A stretch of DNA of 64,000 nt from Ferrovibrio terrae_A (lineage in GTDB: Bacteria; Pseudomonadota; Alphaproteobacteria; Ferrovibrionales; Ferrovibrionaceae), in contig NZ_CALSAN010000003.1 of assembly GCF_943372915.1 (NCBI RefSeq), forward strand, positions 124,001-188,000. The letters run 5' to 3'. The notes beneath the pieces were generated by a model that worked only from the letters and a program-made list of their open reading frames with translations, was not told where the DNA came from and searched no databases. The position numbers and the translations under genes were made by a program. Positions 39,437-48,640 of the stretch are shown in pieces (position 1 is the first letter of the stretch; each line of letters opens with the position of its first letter).

Positions 39437-42211
39437 ATGACCACCTCCCTGGCAGCCGCGCTGGGGCGACTGCCGGCGCTGGTGGCCGGCGGCGGTTTTG
39501 CCTGGTGGTTCGAGAACGGCCAACTGGAAAAACTGTCGCCCGAGGCTGCCGCCCGCCGCGCCCGCGCCACGCCGCCCTTGCTGGTGCATGCCAAGGCGAC
39601 GGCGACGCGGCTGGGCATCGAACCGTTCCCGGCCTACGACCTGCTCGATCTGTTTGCCTTCGTGCGGCCGGCGCGCTTCTGCCTGCCGACGCCACATGGC
39701 CTGCTGGCGCGCATCAACCTCGATGCCGCCGATGACGAAGAGGCCGTGCAGTATCTGCATCATGCCGCGCAGATTCTGCTGGAGGATCTGCCGCGTCAGC
39801 AGCCGCGTGCCTTGCGCCGGTCGATGCGGCTGGCGCAGACACTGCACAGGGCGGGCTGGCCTTGGGCGATTTACCTGCTGACAGCACTGGGCCCCGAAGC
39901 CACCACGGTGCCCAGCGGCGGTGCCGGCGGGCTGGATATCTGGCAGGAACTGCCGGAATGGGTGGACTACGCGCCGCCGCCACCACCCGATACGCAGGCG
40001 GTGTCGCCGACCGAAGCGCGCGAACGTCTGGCCCGCCTGCTTGGCACCACATCCGAGCTGCGCGAGACCCAGGCCGATTATGCCGCCACCACGGCGCAGG
40101 CCTTTGCACCGCGCGAAATGCTGGGCATGCCCGAACTGGTGCTGGCCGAGGCCGGCACCGGCATCGGCAAGACGCTGGGGTATATCGCCCCCGCCAGCGT
40201 CTGGGCCGAGAAGAATGGCGGCACCGTGTGGCTGTCGACCTATACCAAGAACCTGCAGCGCCAGCTGGATCATGAACTCGACCGCCTGTTTCCCGATCCG
40301 GCCGAGAAGCAGGCCAAGGTCGTCGTCCGCAAGGGCCGCGAGAATTACCTCTGCCTGTTGAATCTGGAAGATGCCACGCAGGGCGGCGCGGCGCGGCCAC
40401 AGGATCTGGTGCCGCTCAGCCTGATCGCGCGCTGGGCCGGCGCCACCCGCGATGGCGACCTGGCCGGCGGCGACTTTCCCGCCTGGGCCGTCGACCTGCA
40501 TGGCCGCAACCGCACATTAGGTCTTACCGACCAGCGCGGCGAATGCATCCATGCCGGCTGCCAGCATTACCGCAAATGCTTTATCGAACGTGCCGTGCGC
40601 AAATCGCGCAAGGCCGAAATGGTGATCGCCAATCATGCACTCGTCATGATCCAGGCGGCGATGGGTGAGGACGACAGCCAGAAGCCGCTGCGCTATGTTT
40701 TCGATGAAGGCCATCATCTGTTCGAAGCAGCAGATAGTGCTTTCGCCGCCCATCTCACCGGCATGGAAGGCGTCGACCTGCGGCGCTGGCTGCGCGGGCC
40801 CGAAGGCGGACGGCGCAGCCGCGCACGCGGCATCGCCAACCGCATCGGCGACCTGGTGGCGCAGGATGAACGCGGCAAGACGTCGCTGGAAGCCGTGGTG
40901 GAAGCCGCACGCTGCCTGCCCGGCGAAGGCTGGCTGGCGCGCATCGCCGAGGGCAATCCGGTCGGTCAGGGCGAGGCATTCCTGGCCAAGGCGCGACAGC
41001 AGATTTTCGCCCGCAGTCCACAGCCGGACAGCCCCTATGGCCTGGAATGCCCGACGAAAGAACCGGTCAGCGGCCTGATCGAGGCGGCACAGGCTTTCGC
41101 CACTGGCATCGACCGTGTGCTGGAGCCGCTGAACGCCCTGACCAAATCCTTAGGCGACATGCTGGCCGATGAAACGGCCGAACTCGACACGGCGACGCGG
41201 TCGCGCATCGAGGGCGCGCTGCGCGGGCTGCTGCGCCGCAAGCTGGAGCTGGATGCCTGGCGCAGCATGCTGCTCGACCTGCAGACCGAAACGCCGCCCA
41301 CTTTCGTCGACTGGTTCGGGCTGGAGCGCATCGATGGCCGCGATCTCGATCTCGGCCTCTATCGCCATTACCTCGATCCGATGCAGCCGTTTGCTGCCGC
41401 TGTGCTGAAGCCCGCCCATGGCGTGGCGATCACCTCGGCCACCCTGCGCGATATCCCGCCGGCCAAGGCCGATGCAGCCCCCGAAGCCGCCTGGGTCAGT
41501 GCCGAGATTCGCAGCGGCGCGCGCCACCTGCCGCAACCGGCACGGCGCGCCGCCTTCCCCTCGCCCTTCGACTATGCCAATCGCACACGCGTCTTTGTCG
41601 TCACCGATGTGCGGCGCGATGCGATGGATCAGGTGGCCGCCGCCTATCGCGAGCTGTTTCTGGCTGCCGGTGGCGGCGGGCTGGGCCTGTTCACCGCGAT
41701 CTTCCGCCTGCGGGCCGTGCAGAAGCGCATCCTGCGACCACTGGCCGAGGCCGGCCTGCCGCTCTATGCCCAGCATGTCGATCCGCTGGATAACGCCACG
41801 CTGGTCGATATCTTCCGCACCGAGGAGCATGCCTGCCTGCTGGGGACGGATGCGATGCGCGACGGTGTCGATGTACCGGGTGCATCGCTGCGGCTCGCCG
41901 TCTTCGACCGCGTGCCCTGGCCACGGCCCGATCTGCTGCACAAGGCGCGCAAGGCGGCCTTCGGCGGCCAGGCCTATGACGATCTGCTGACCCGCCTGAA
42001 GCTGAAACAGGCTTATGGCCGGCTGCTGCGCCGCGCCGAGGATTACGGCGTGTTTGTCGTGCTGGATGCGCAATTGCCCACCCGCCTGCTCTCGGCCTTC
42101 CCGGCCAGCGTGGACGTCCGCCGCATCGGCATCCGGGAAGCAGTGGCGGAAACCGCGGCATTTCTGCATGGCATGCGGGCCACCACTGGCGAACAGCAGA
42201 ATCTTGCCTAA
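39437..42211 (+). CDS. XPD/DinG-like Fe-S superfamily 2 DNA helicase
   Basis: 924 aa. After an N-terminal extension of ~200 residues with no motif I recognise, Walker A (AEAGTGIGKTLGYIAPA) lies near residue 240. Four Cys of a probable [4Fe-4S] cluster follow: YLCLL near 305, then GECIHAGCQHYRKC near 370-383. The DEAH variant FDEGHH is near residue 421, and the C-terminal motor has TSATLRD, LGTDAMRDGVDVPG and QAYGRLLRR. It would unwind DNA 5' to 3' in repair. Coupling to the S24 gene suggests induction with it. Confidence 0.88.
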   Translation: MTTSLAAALGRLPALVAGGGFAWWFENGQLEKLSPEAAARRARATPPLLVHAKATATRLGIEPFPAYDLLDLFAFVRPARFCLPTPHGLLARINLDAADDEEAVQYLHHAAQILLEDLPRQQPRALRRSMRLAQTLHRAGWPWAIYLLTALGPEATTVPSGGAGGLDIWQELPEWVDYAPPPPPDTQAVSPTEARERLARLLGTTSELRETQADYAATTAQAFAPREMLGMPELVLAEAGTGIGKTLGYIAPASVWAEKNGGTVWLSTYTKNLQRQLDHELDRLFPDPAEKQAKVVVRKGRENYLCLLNLEDATQGGAARPQDLVPLSLIARWAGATRDGDLAGGDFPAWAVDLHGRNRTLGLTDQRGECIHAGCQHYRKCFIERAVRKSRKAEMVIANHALVMIQAAMGEDDSQKPLRYVFDEGHHLFEAADSAFAAHLTGMEGVDLRRWLRGPEGGRRSRARGIANRIGDLVAQDERGKTSLEAVVEAARCLPGEGWLARIAEGNPVGQGEAFLAKARQQIFARSPQPDSPYGLECPTKEPVSGLIEAAQAFATGIDRVLEPLNALTKSLGDMLADETAELDTATRSRIEGALRGLLRRKLELDAWRSMLLDLQTETPPTFVDWFGLERIDGRDLDLGLYRHYLDPMQPFAAAVLKPAHGVAITSATLRDIPPAKADAAPEAAWVSAEIRSGARHLPQPARRAAFPSPFDYANRTRVFVVTDVRRDAMDQVAAAYRELFLAAGGGGLGLFTAIFRLRAVQKRILRPLAEAGLPLYAQHVDPLDNATLVDIFRTEEHACLLGTDAMRDGVDVPGASLRLAVFDRVPWPRPDLLHKARKAAFGGQAYDDLLTRLKLKQAYGRLLRRAEDYGVFVVLDAQLPTRLLSAFPASVDVRRIGIREAVAETAAFLHGMRATTGEQQNLA

Positions 42212-42316
42212 GATACCCGGCGCTGGCGCCATGCTTTCGCCGCAGTCTGCCACTAGCCAGTTTGCCCGTCCTCCCGCCCTATCCCATCACGTTCTGCCCC
42301 GAAGGCTCAACCGCTC

Positions 42317-42748
42317 ATGTCGACCATCACGCCCCAGAATGCCCTGATCTATGCCATGGTGATCGCTGCCGTGGCGGATGGAAAACTGAAAGACACCGAA
42401 GTGTCGGCTATCGACGTGGCCGTGCGGCATTTGCCGATCTTCCGCGGCTATGGCCTGGATGCCATGCAGGTGGCGGTGGGCGACTGCGTCGCGCTGCTGG
42501 ACCAGGATGATGGTGTTGATGCAGCCCTTGGCCTGGTGAAAGAGGCGCTGCCGACCGACTGGTGCGAGACGGCTTACGCACTGGCCTGCGATATCGTCGC
42601 CGTCGATGGCCATGGCCGGCAGGAAGAGCTGCGCTGGCTGGAAATGCTGCGGCATGAGCTGCGCGTCGAGCGCCTGCATGCCGCCGCGATCGAACGCGGC
42701 GCCGGCGTGCGGTACAAGCGCCTGCCGGGCGACCTGTCGAAGGCCTGA
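42317..42748 (+). CDS. TerB-like domain protein
   Basis: 143 aa. ALIYAMVIAAVADGKLKDTEVSAIDVAVRHLP and YALACDIVAVDGHGRQEELRWLEMLRHEL form the two helical halves with paired acidic residues (ADG, VDG) of the TerB/tellurite-resistance fold. No other tellurite gene is present, so a general metal-sensing or membrane-stress role is more likely. It lies about 105 nt after the helicase. Converges with the lipid kinase gene. Confidence 0.75.
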   Translation: MSTITPQNALIYAMVIAAVADGKLKDTEVSAIDVAVRHLPIFRGYGLDAMQVAVGDCVALLDQDDGVDAALGLVKEALPTDWCETAYALACDIVAVDGHGRQEELRWLEMLRHELRVERLHAAAIERGAGVRYKRLPGDLSKA

Positions 42749-42756
42749 AGCGACGT

Positions 42757-43710
42757 TTACTCCGCAGCGCTACGCAGTGCCGTCGCCGCCAGCGCGCTAT
42801 CCTTTGGTACGATCAGCGGAATGGCGCGCGCACCGATCCTGATCTGCGCCGGCAGTCTTGCTGCGATATCGCCATCGGCCTGCACGGGCTCAAGCTCCGC
42901 GCCTGCAATCGCAACCTCGCGGCCACGCACAAGCTCAATCTCCGGCAATTTCGGCAGCAATCCGAGCGCCAGGGCAACAGTGGCGCGCAGCGCGCCGACG
43001 CGACCGCCCATCTTGAACAGGCAGACCTCGAAGGCCGGATCGTCAAGCCGCGCATGGGGCGCGCAGATAAACTTGCCGCCGTAGAAATGCCCCTTGGCGA
43101 TCACCGCCGAAGCGCAGTCATACTCTTTGCCATCGATGCTGACGCGGTAGCGCGGCACTTTGTAATCAACAAGCTGGCGCAGGCTTTCGATCACATAGGC
43201 GCCCTTGCCAAGCCAGCGCTTCAGTTGCGGCGGCAGATCGGCCACCACATGGGCATCGAAGCCGACACCGGCCATGATGGTGAACAGGCGATCATTGACG
43301 AAGCCCGGCCAGATTTGCACCTGCGGTCCATGCAGCACCGCCTGCATGACTGCGGGCGGATCGAGCGGCAGGCCGATTTCCATCGCCAACACATTGGCGG
43401 TGCCGAGCGGAAAGATGCCGAGCGGGGCGCTGTGCTGCGGCAGGCCGTTGGCGACCTCGCCGATCGTGCCGTCGCCGCCGGCCGCCACCACGGCATCGTA
43501 TTTCTCAGCCGCGCCCTCGGCGGCAAAAGCTTCGGCATCGCCGCGCTTTGTCGTCGGGCGGAATTCCACCGCGCAGCCGGAATCCTCCAGCAGGTCGAGA
43601 TAGGCCTCCAGCCGGGCACGCTTGCGCCGACCCAGCTGGCCGGCGCCGGCGGTCGGGTTGTAGATCACCAGCAGACGCCGGCGGTAGGTCGCGTGCTGAG
43701 ATGCAAGCAT
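42757..43710 (-). CDS. Diacylglycerol/lipid kinase family protein (YegS-like)
   Basis: 317 aa. LLVIYNPTAGAG at the start and VVAAGGDGTIGEVANGL (GGDGT nucleotide motif) are diagnostic for the DAGK catalytic family. GIFPLGTANVLAMEIGLP and the C-terminal beta-domain (YRVSIDGKEYDCASAVIAKG) are present. It phosphorylates a lipid or sphingoid-like substrate; which one cannot be told. Probably cytosolic and membrane-associated. Confidence 0.88.
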   Translation of the reverse strand: MLASQHATYRRRLLVIYNPTAGAGQLGRRKRARLEAYLDLLEDSGCAVEFRPTTKRGDAEAFAAEGAAEKYDAVVAAGGDGTIGEVANGLPQHSAPLGIFPLGTANVLAMEIGLPLDPPAVMQAVLHGPQVQIWPGFVNDRLFTIMAGVGFDAHVVADLPPQLKRWLGKGAYVIESLRQLVDYKVPRYRVSIDGKEYDCASAVIAKGHFYGGKFICAPHARLDDPAFEVCLFKMGGRVGALRATVALALGLLPKLPEIELVRGREVAIAGAELEPVQADGDIAARLPAQIRIGARAIPLIVPKDSALAATALRSAAE

Positions 43711-43815
43711 GGCGGCCCGGATAGCAGATTTTCGCCTGCCGGGGCAGGGACGGTTTTATGACAGGGCCGGCATAACCACTGCCGTTTGCATAATGACGTA
43801 TGCTATGCCCGGTGC

Positions 43816-44346
43816 ATGACATGGTATGCGATTCGCCAAGGCGCCTTCCTGTTCCTCCTGATCCTGCTGGCCGGCCCGGCCAGTGCCCAGACGGGGGCCC
43901 AGGCCGGCGCGGTGACCGTTCTGGATGGCGATACACTGAAGATCGCCGGGGTGAATTACCGCCTGCATGGCATCGATGCCCCGGAAAAAGCCCAGCATTG
44001 CCAGAGGGATGGCATAGACTGGCTATGTGGCCAGGAGGCGGCGGGCTACCTGCGCCGCCTGATCCGTGGCCGGGTGGTGACCTGCACCGAGAAGGATCGC
44101 GACCGCTATGGCCGGGTGGTGGCGGTCTGCCATGCCGGCGACACCGACCTGAACCGGGCCATGGTGCGGGCGGGGCTGGCCTGGGCCTATCTGGCCTATA
44201 GCCGGGATTATGAGGCCGCGGAGTGGGAAGCCCAGATCTTAAGGAACGGCGTCTGGGCCCCGTCGGTCCAGGCCGAGCCGGCCTGGGACTGGCGGCGGGA
44301 GCGCCGCGCCAAACCGCCGCAAAACCTGCCCCGAATCCGGGGTTGA
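43816..44346 (+). CDS. Thermonuclease (SNase-like) family protein
   Basis: 176 aa. A signal peptide (hydrophobic residues ~9-20, cleavage near ASAQTG) precedes an SNase-like OB fold: VTVLDGDTLKIAGVNYRLHGIDAPEKAQ, KDRDRYGRVVAVCHAGDTDLNRAMVRAGLAWAY. The catalytic Arg (RLHGIDAPE), Glu and Arg (DRYGR) are retained. Likely a periplasmic or secreted nuclease. Start at the ATG 43816. The TGA stop overlaps the -35 box of the rplU promoter. Confidence 0.88.
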   Translation: MTWYAIRQGAFLFLLILLAGPASAQTGAQAGAVTVLDGDTLKIAGVNYRLHGIDAPEKAQHCQRDGIDWLCGQEAAGYLRRLIRGRVVTCTEKDRDRYGRVVAVCHAGDTDLNRAMVRAGLAWAYLAYSRDYEAAEWEAQILRNGVWAPSVQAEPAWDWRRERRAKPPQNLPRIRG

Positions 44347-44370
44347 CAGCCCCTTAGCCCCGGCTATAGT
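44343..44370 (+). promoter_or_regulatory. Sigma-70 promoter of rplU
   Basis: TTGACA (44343-44348), 16-nt spacer, TATAGT (44365-44370). Transcription should begin near 44377, leaving a leader of about 57 nt before rplU. Confidence 0.65.
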
Positions 44371-44433
44371 GCGCCCCTCGAATTCAGGCGGCGCCGGACG
44401 GCTGGCGCTGCCGCTTTCTTATGGAATATCAAC

Positions 44434-44742
44434 ATGTTCGCAGTAATCAAGACCGGCGGTAAGCAGTATAAGGTGGCGGCGGGCGACGTGCTCGAGGTCG
44501 AACTGGTCGCCGGCGAAGCGGGCGACAAGATCGAATTCGGCCAGGTTCTGGCCATCGGCAATGGCGGCGACGTCAAGCTGGGCAAGGCCGTCGAAGGCGC
44601 CAAGGTGAAGGCTGAAGTGGTGGGTCTGACCCGCGGTCCGAAGCTGATCATCTTCAAGAAGCGCCGCCGGCAGAATTCGCGTCGCAAGAACGGTCATCGC
44701 CAGCGCTACACCGCGGTGAAGATCCTCGAGATCGCCGCCTAA
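44434..44742 (+). CDS. rplU: 50S ribosomal protein L21
   Basis: 102 aa. MFAVIKTGGKQYKVAAGDVLEVE and KRRRRQNSRRKNGHRQRYTAVKI (the H-R-Q signature) define L21, which binds 23S rRNA. It lies at the head of rplU-rpmA-obgE with a good promoter upstream. The 57-nt leader could carry autoregulation, but no clear structure is evident. Confidence 0.97.
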   Translation: MFAVIKTGGKQYKVAAGDVLEVELVAGEAGDKIEFGQVLAIGNGGDVKLGKAVEGAKVKAEVVGLTRGPKLIIFKKRRRQNSRRKNGHRQRYTAVKILEIAA

Positions 44743-44776
44743 GCGCCGCGCAGACAGAATTTAAGGAGACAGTTCC

Positions 44777-45037
44777 ATGGCACATAAAAAAGCTGGCGGC
44801 TCTTCGCGCAACGGTCGCGACTCCGAGTCCAAGCGCCTCGGCGTCAAGAAGTACGGCAGCGAAGCTGTCGTCGCCGGCAACATCATCGTCCGCCAGCGTG
44901 GCACCAAGGTGCATGCCGGCAAGAACGTCGGCATGGGCAAGGATCACACCCTGTTCGCCACCGCCGATGGCAAGGTGAAGTTCCACGAGGGCAAGGGCAG
45001 CCGCTCGTATGTTTCGGTGTTGCCGCCGGAGGCGTGA
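44777..45037 (+). CDS. rpmA: 50S ribosomal protein L27
   Basis: 86 aa. MAHKKAGGSSRNGRDSESKRLGVKKYG, then NIIVRQRGTKVHAG, is the canonical L27 start, with no cleavable N-terminal extension as in Firmicutes. It sits near the peptidyl transferase centre. AAGGAG precedes the ATG. A strong terminator follows, so obgE is probably reached by read-through or has its own promoter. Confidence 0.97.
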   Translation: MAHKKAGGSSRNGRDSESKRLGVKKYGSEAVVAGNIIVRQRGTKVHAGKNVGMGKDHTLFATADGKVKFHEGKGSRSYVSVLPPEA

Positions 45038-45073
45038 TCACACGCGCCTTTCCCGCAAGCATCACAATCGATC

Positions 45074-45106
45074 AAGGGGAATGGCGCAGGCCATTCCCCT
45101 TTTTCG
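45074..45106 (+). terminator. Intrinsic terminator after rpmA
   Basis: AAGGGGAATGG and CCATTCCCCTT form an 11-bp stem with a 6-nt loop, followed by TTTT. Confidence 0.87.
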
Positions 45107-45129
45107 TTTCCGCACCACAGTGAACTGCA

Positions 45130-46179
45130 ATGAAATTTCTCGATCAGGCCAAGGTCTTTGTTGAAAGCGGACAGGGCGGACCCGGTTCCGTCAGCTTCCG
45201 CCGTGAGAAGTTCATCGAATACGGCGGGCCCGATGGCGGCAACGGCGGCAAGGGCGGCGATGTCTGGGCCGAATGCGTCGACGGACTCAACACGCTGATC
45301 GACTATCGCTACCAGCAGCATTTCCGCGCTGCCCGCGGCGGCCATGGCTCGGGCCGCCAGCGCTCGGGCGCCAATTCCGAGGACGTGATCCTGAAAGTGC
45401 CGAAGGGCACGCAGATCCTCGCCGAAGATAACGAGACGCTGATCGCCGACCTGACCGAGATCGGCCAGCGCGTATTGCTGTGCAAGGGCGGCGATGGCGG
45501 CTTCGGCAACGAGCATTTCAAATCCGCCACCAATCGCGCGCCGCGCCGCGCCGATCCCGGCTGGCCGGGCGAGGAAAAATGGATCTGGCTGCGGCTGAAG
45601 CTGATCGCCGATGCCGGTCTGGTCGGCCTGCCCAATGCCGGCAAGTCCACCTTCCTCAGTCGGGTGTCGCGCGCCAAGCCCAAGATCGCCGACTATCCCT
45701 TCACCACGCTGAAGCCGCAGCTCGGCGTGGTGAAAGCCAATGACAAGGAATTCGTGCTGGCCGATCTGCCCGGCCTGATCGAGGGCGCGGCCGAAGGCGC
45801 TGGCCTCGGCCATCGCTTCCTCGGTCATGTCGAGCGCTGCGCCGTGATCCTGCATCTGCTGGATGGCACCGCCGAAGATCCGGTCAAGGACTGGAAGCTG
45901 GTGCGCAAGGAACTGAAAGCCTATGGCGGCGGGCTGGACAAGAAGCTGGAGATCATTGGTCTGAACAAGATCGATGCGATTCCGGCCGATGAGCTGAAAG
46001 AGAAAATGGCCAAGCTGAAACGCGCGGCCAAGCGCCCGGTTCTGGCGCTGTCGGGCGTCACCGGCGAGGGCGTCGATGCGGTTTCCACGCAGCTGTTTGC
46101 CATCATCGCCGAAGCCCGCGCCGCCGAGAAGGCGGCCGCAGGAGTGGAAGTTGGCGAAGTCGAGACCGGTGATGCGTAA
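45130..46179 (+). CDS. obgE: GTPase ObgE
   Basis: 349 aa. The Gly-rich Obg fold comes first (VFVESGQGGPGSVSFRREKFIEYGGPDGGNGGKGGDV). The GTPase domain follows, with P-loop GLPNAGKST, switch DYPFTTLKPQLG, DLPGLIEGAAEGAGLGHRFL and NKID. The short C-terminal tail is not the full OCT domain. It acts in late 50S assembly and stress responses. Its stop overlaps the proB start by 8 nt. Confidence 0.96.
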   Translation: MKFLDQAKVFVESGQGGPGSVSFRREKFIEYGGPDGGNGGKGGDVWAECVDGLNTLIDYRYQQHFRAARGGHGSGRQRSGANSEDVILKVPKGTQILAEDNETLIADLTEIGQRVLLCKGGDGGFGNEHFKSATNRAPRRADPGWPGEEKWIWLRLKLIADAGLVGLPNAGKSTFLSRVSRAKPKIADYPFTTLKPQLGVVKANDKEFVLADLPGLIEGAAEGAGLGHRFLGHVERCAVILHLLDGTAEDPVKDWKLVRKELKAYGGGLDKKLEIIGLNKIDAIPADELKEKMAKLKRAAKRPVLALSGVTGEGVDAVSTQLFAIIAEARAAEKAAAGVEVGEVETGDA

Positions 46180-47287
46180 CCGCCTCGAGACATCAAAACG
46201 CATTGTCATCAAGGTCGGCTCGTCGCTGCTGGTCGATGCCGAGAAGAACACGCTGCGCGATGCCTGGCTGACCGCGCTGGTCGAAGACATCGCCAAGCTG
46301 CGCACTGATGGCAAGGAAGTGCTGGTCGTTTCCTCGGGCGCCATCGCCCTGGGTCGCCGTATCCTCGGCCTGAACGGCAAGGCGCTGCGGCTGGAAGAAA
46401 GTCAGGCCGCCGCCGCCGCCGGCCAGATCAGGCTGTCTTCGGCCTGGCAGGACGCCCTGGCGAAGCATGATCTGAAAACAGCCCAGCTGCTGCTGACATT
46501 GGGTGACACGGAATCGCGCCGGCATTACCTGAATGCGCGCGAGACGGTGAACACGCTGCTCAAACTTGGCACTGTGCCCGTGGTCAACGAGAACGACACG
46601 GTGGCGACGGCGGAAATCCGCTTCGGCGATAATGACCGTCTGGCCGCCCGCGTCGCGCAGATGATCTCGGGCGATTGTCTGGTGCTGCTGTCGGATATCG
46701 ACGGACTCTACACCGCCGATCCCGGTGTTGCCCCCCATGCAAAGTTCCTGTCCGAGATCGAGGCAATCACACCCGAGATCGAGGCGATGGCCGGTGTATC
46801 GCGCTCCGGTCTCGGTCGTGGCGGCATGATCACCAAGATCGTCGCGGCCAAGATTGCTGTCGGCGCCGGCTGCGCCATGGTAATCGCCAACGGCAAGCAG
46901 ATGCATCCGGTGCAGGCTGTGCGTGATGGCGGGCGCTGCACCTGGTTCCATGCCCATTCCACGCCGGCGGCCGCGCGCAAGCAGTGGATCGCCGGCCATC
47001 TCAATCCGCAGGGCACACTGATCCTGGATGATGGGGCCGTGACGGCGCTGCGCTCGGGCCGGTCGCTGCTGCCTGCTGGCGTCACCCAGGTGGATGGCAG
47101 CTTCCAGCGCGGCGATCTGGTGCGGGTCTGCACAACCGATGGCACCGAGATTGCGGTTGGACTTTCCGCCTATGCCGATGAGGATGCCCGCCGTATCAAG
47201 GGGCACAAATCCGGCGACATCGAGGAAATTCTCGGTTACCGTGGCCGCGATGAAATGATCCACCGCGACGAGCTGGTGCTGCGATGA
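46172..47287 (+). CDS. proB: Glutamate 5-kinase
   Basis: 371 aa with an amino-acid-kinase domain (RIVIKVGSSLLVD, SSGAIALGRRIL, NENDTVATAEIRFGDNDRLAARVA) and a C-terminal PUA domain (TLILDDGAVTALRSGRSLLPAGVT). It phosphorylates glutamate, the first step of proline synthesis. The ATG at 46172 overlaps the obgE stop by 8 nt, and its own stop overlaps proA (ATGA), so obgE-proB-proA are translationally coupled. Confidence 0.96.
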   Translation: MRNRLETSKRIVIKVGSSLLVDAEKNTLRDAWLTALVEDIAKLRTDGKEVLVVSSGAIALGRRILGLNGKALRLEESQAAAAAGQIRLSSAWQDALAKHDLKTAQLLLTLGDTESRRHYLNARETVNTLLKLGTVPVVNENDTVATAEIRFGDNDRLAARVAQMISGDCLVLLSDIDGLYTADPGVAPHAKFLSEIEAITPEIEAMAGVSRSGLGRGGMITKIVAAKIAVGAGCAMVIANGKQMHPVQAVRDGGRCTWFHAHSTPAAARKQWIAGHLNPQGTLILDDGAVTALRSGRSLLPAGVTQVDGSFQRGDLVRVCTTDGTEIAVGLSAYADEDARRIKGHKSGDIEEILGYRGRDEMIHRDELVLR

Positions 47288-48597
47288 CCGCACAGGCTTC
47301 TATTAATCAGATGGCCGCCATTGTCGATACAGCAGCCATGATCGACTCCGCCGCCCTGATGAACAAAATGGGCGCGGCGGCAAAGTCTGCGGCGCGCATG
47401 CTCGGCACCGCATCGACCGCGCAGAAGAATGCCGCCTTGAAAGCTGCCGCTGCCGCGTTGCGGGCCGGTGAACAGACGATTGTCGCCGCCAACGCACAGG
47501 ATATGACGGCCGGCAAGGCAAAGGGCCTGACAGCCGCCCTACTCGACCGCCTGATGCTGGACGGCAAGCGCGTGGCCGCGATCGCGCAGGGCCTGGAAGA
47601 CATCGCGGGATTGCCTGATCCGGTCGGCGGTGTGATCGCCAGCTGGACGCAGCCCAATGGCCTGAAATTCGAGCGCGTGCGCACGCCGCTGGGCGTGATC
47701 GGCGTGATTTACGAAAGCCGCCCGAATGTGACCGCCGATGCCGGCGGTCTGTGCCTCAAGGCCGGCAACGCCTGCATCCTGCGCGGCGGATCGGAAAGCT
47801 TCCACTCCAGCATCGCGATCCATGCCTGCCTGGTCGAAGGCCTGCTGGCCGCCGGACTTCCTGCCGAGGCGATCCAGCTGGTACCGACGACCGATCGCGC
47901 CATGGTCGGTGCCATGCTGACGGCGGCGACCTGGCTGGATGTGATCGTGCCGCGTGGCGGCAAGTCGCTGGTGGCCCGCGTGCAGTCTGAGAGCCGCGTA
48001 CCGGTCTTTGCCCATCTGGAAGGTAATTGCCATGTCTATGTCGAGGCCAGTGCCGAGATCGAGATGGCGAAGCGGATCGTGCTGAATGCCAAGCTGCGTC
48101 GCACCGGTGTCTGCGGTGCCGCCGAGACCCTGCTGGTCGAGCGCGCCGCCATCGGCACTCATCTCAAACCGCTGCTCACCATGCTGCTGGATGCCGGCTG
48201 CGAAGTGCGCGGCGATGCCGAGGCGCAGAAGGTTGATACCCGCGTGAAGCCCGCCACCGAAGCCGACTGGGCGACCGAATATCTCGATGCCATCATCGCC
48301 GTGCGCGTGGTGGATGATCTCGATGCCGCGATTGAACATATCTCCACCCATGGCTCCAGCCATACGGAAGCGATCCTGACGCAGGATACCGCCCATGCGG
48401 CCGATTTCATGAACCGGCTCGACAGCGCCATTCTGCTGCACAATGCGTCCACCCAGTTCGCCGATGGCGGCGAGTTCGGTTTCGGCGCCGAGATCGGCAT
48501 CGCCACCGGCAAAATGCATGCGCGCGGCCCGGTCGGTGTGGAACAGCTCACTACCTTTAAATATCGCGTGCACGGCAACGGGCAGATTCGGCCCTGA
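47284..48597 (+). CDS. proA: Gamma-glutamyl phosphate reductase
   Basis: 437 aa. Aldehyde-dehydrogenase-like fold with RTPLGVIGVIYESRPNVTADAGGLCLKAGNACILRGG, IVPRGGKSLVARVQ, the catalytic Cys in RRTGVCGAAETLLV and the FGFGAEIGIATGKMHARGPVG end. It reduces gamma-glutamyl phosphate to the semialdehyde. The N-terminus is about 20 residues longer than usual; an internal ATG at 47359 would give a more typical start. Overlaps proB by 4 nt. Confidence 0.96.
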   Translation: MTAQASINQMAAIVDTAAMIDSAALMNKMGAAAKSAARMLGTASTAQKNAALKAAAAALRAGEQTIVAANAQDMTAGKAKGLTAALLDRLMLDGKRVAAIAQGLEDIAGLPDPVGGVIASWTQPNGLKFERVRTPLGVIGVIYESRPNVTADAGGLCLKAGNACILRGGSESFHSSIAIHACLVEGLLAAGLPAEAIQLVPTTDRAMVGAMLTAATWLDVIVPRGGKSLVARVQSESRVPVFAHLEGNCHVYVEASAEIEMAKRIVLNAKLRRTGVCGAAETLLVERAAIGTHLKPLLTMLLDAGCEVRGDAEAQKVDTRVKPATEADWATEYLDAIIAVRVVDDLDAAIEHISTHGSSHTEAILTQDTAHAADFMNRLDSAILLHNASTQFADGGEFGFGAEIGIATGKMHARGPVGVEQLTTFKYRVHGNGQIRP

Positions 48598-48640
48598 CGA
48601 TGCCTGTCCAGGCCATAACGACGGAGCAGCCAAGCCCCGC

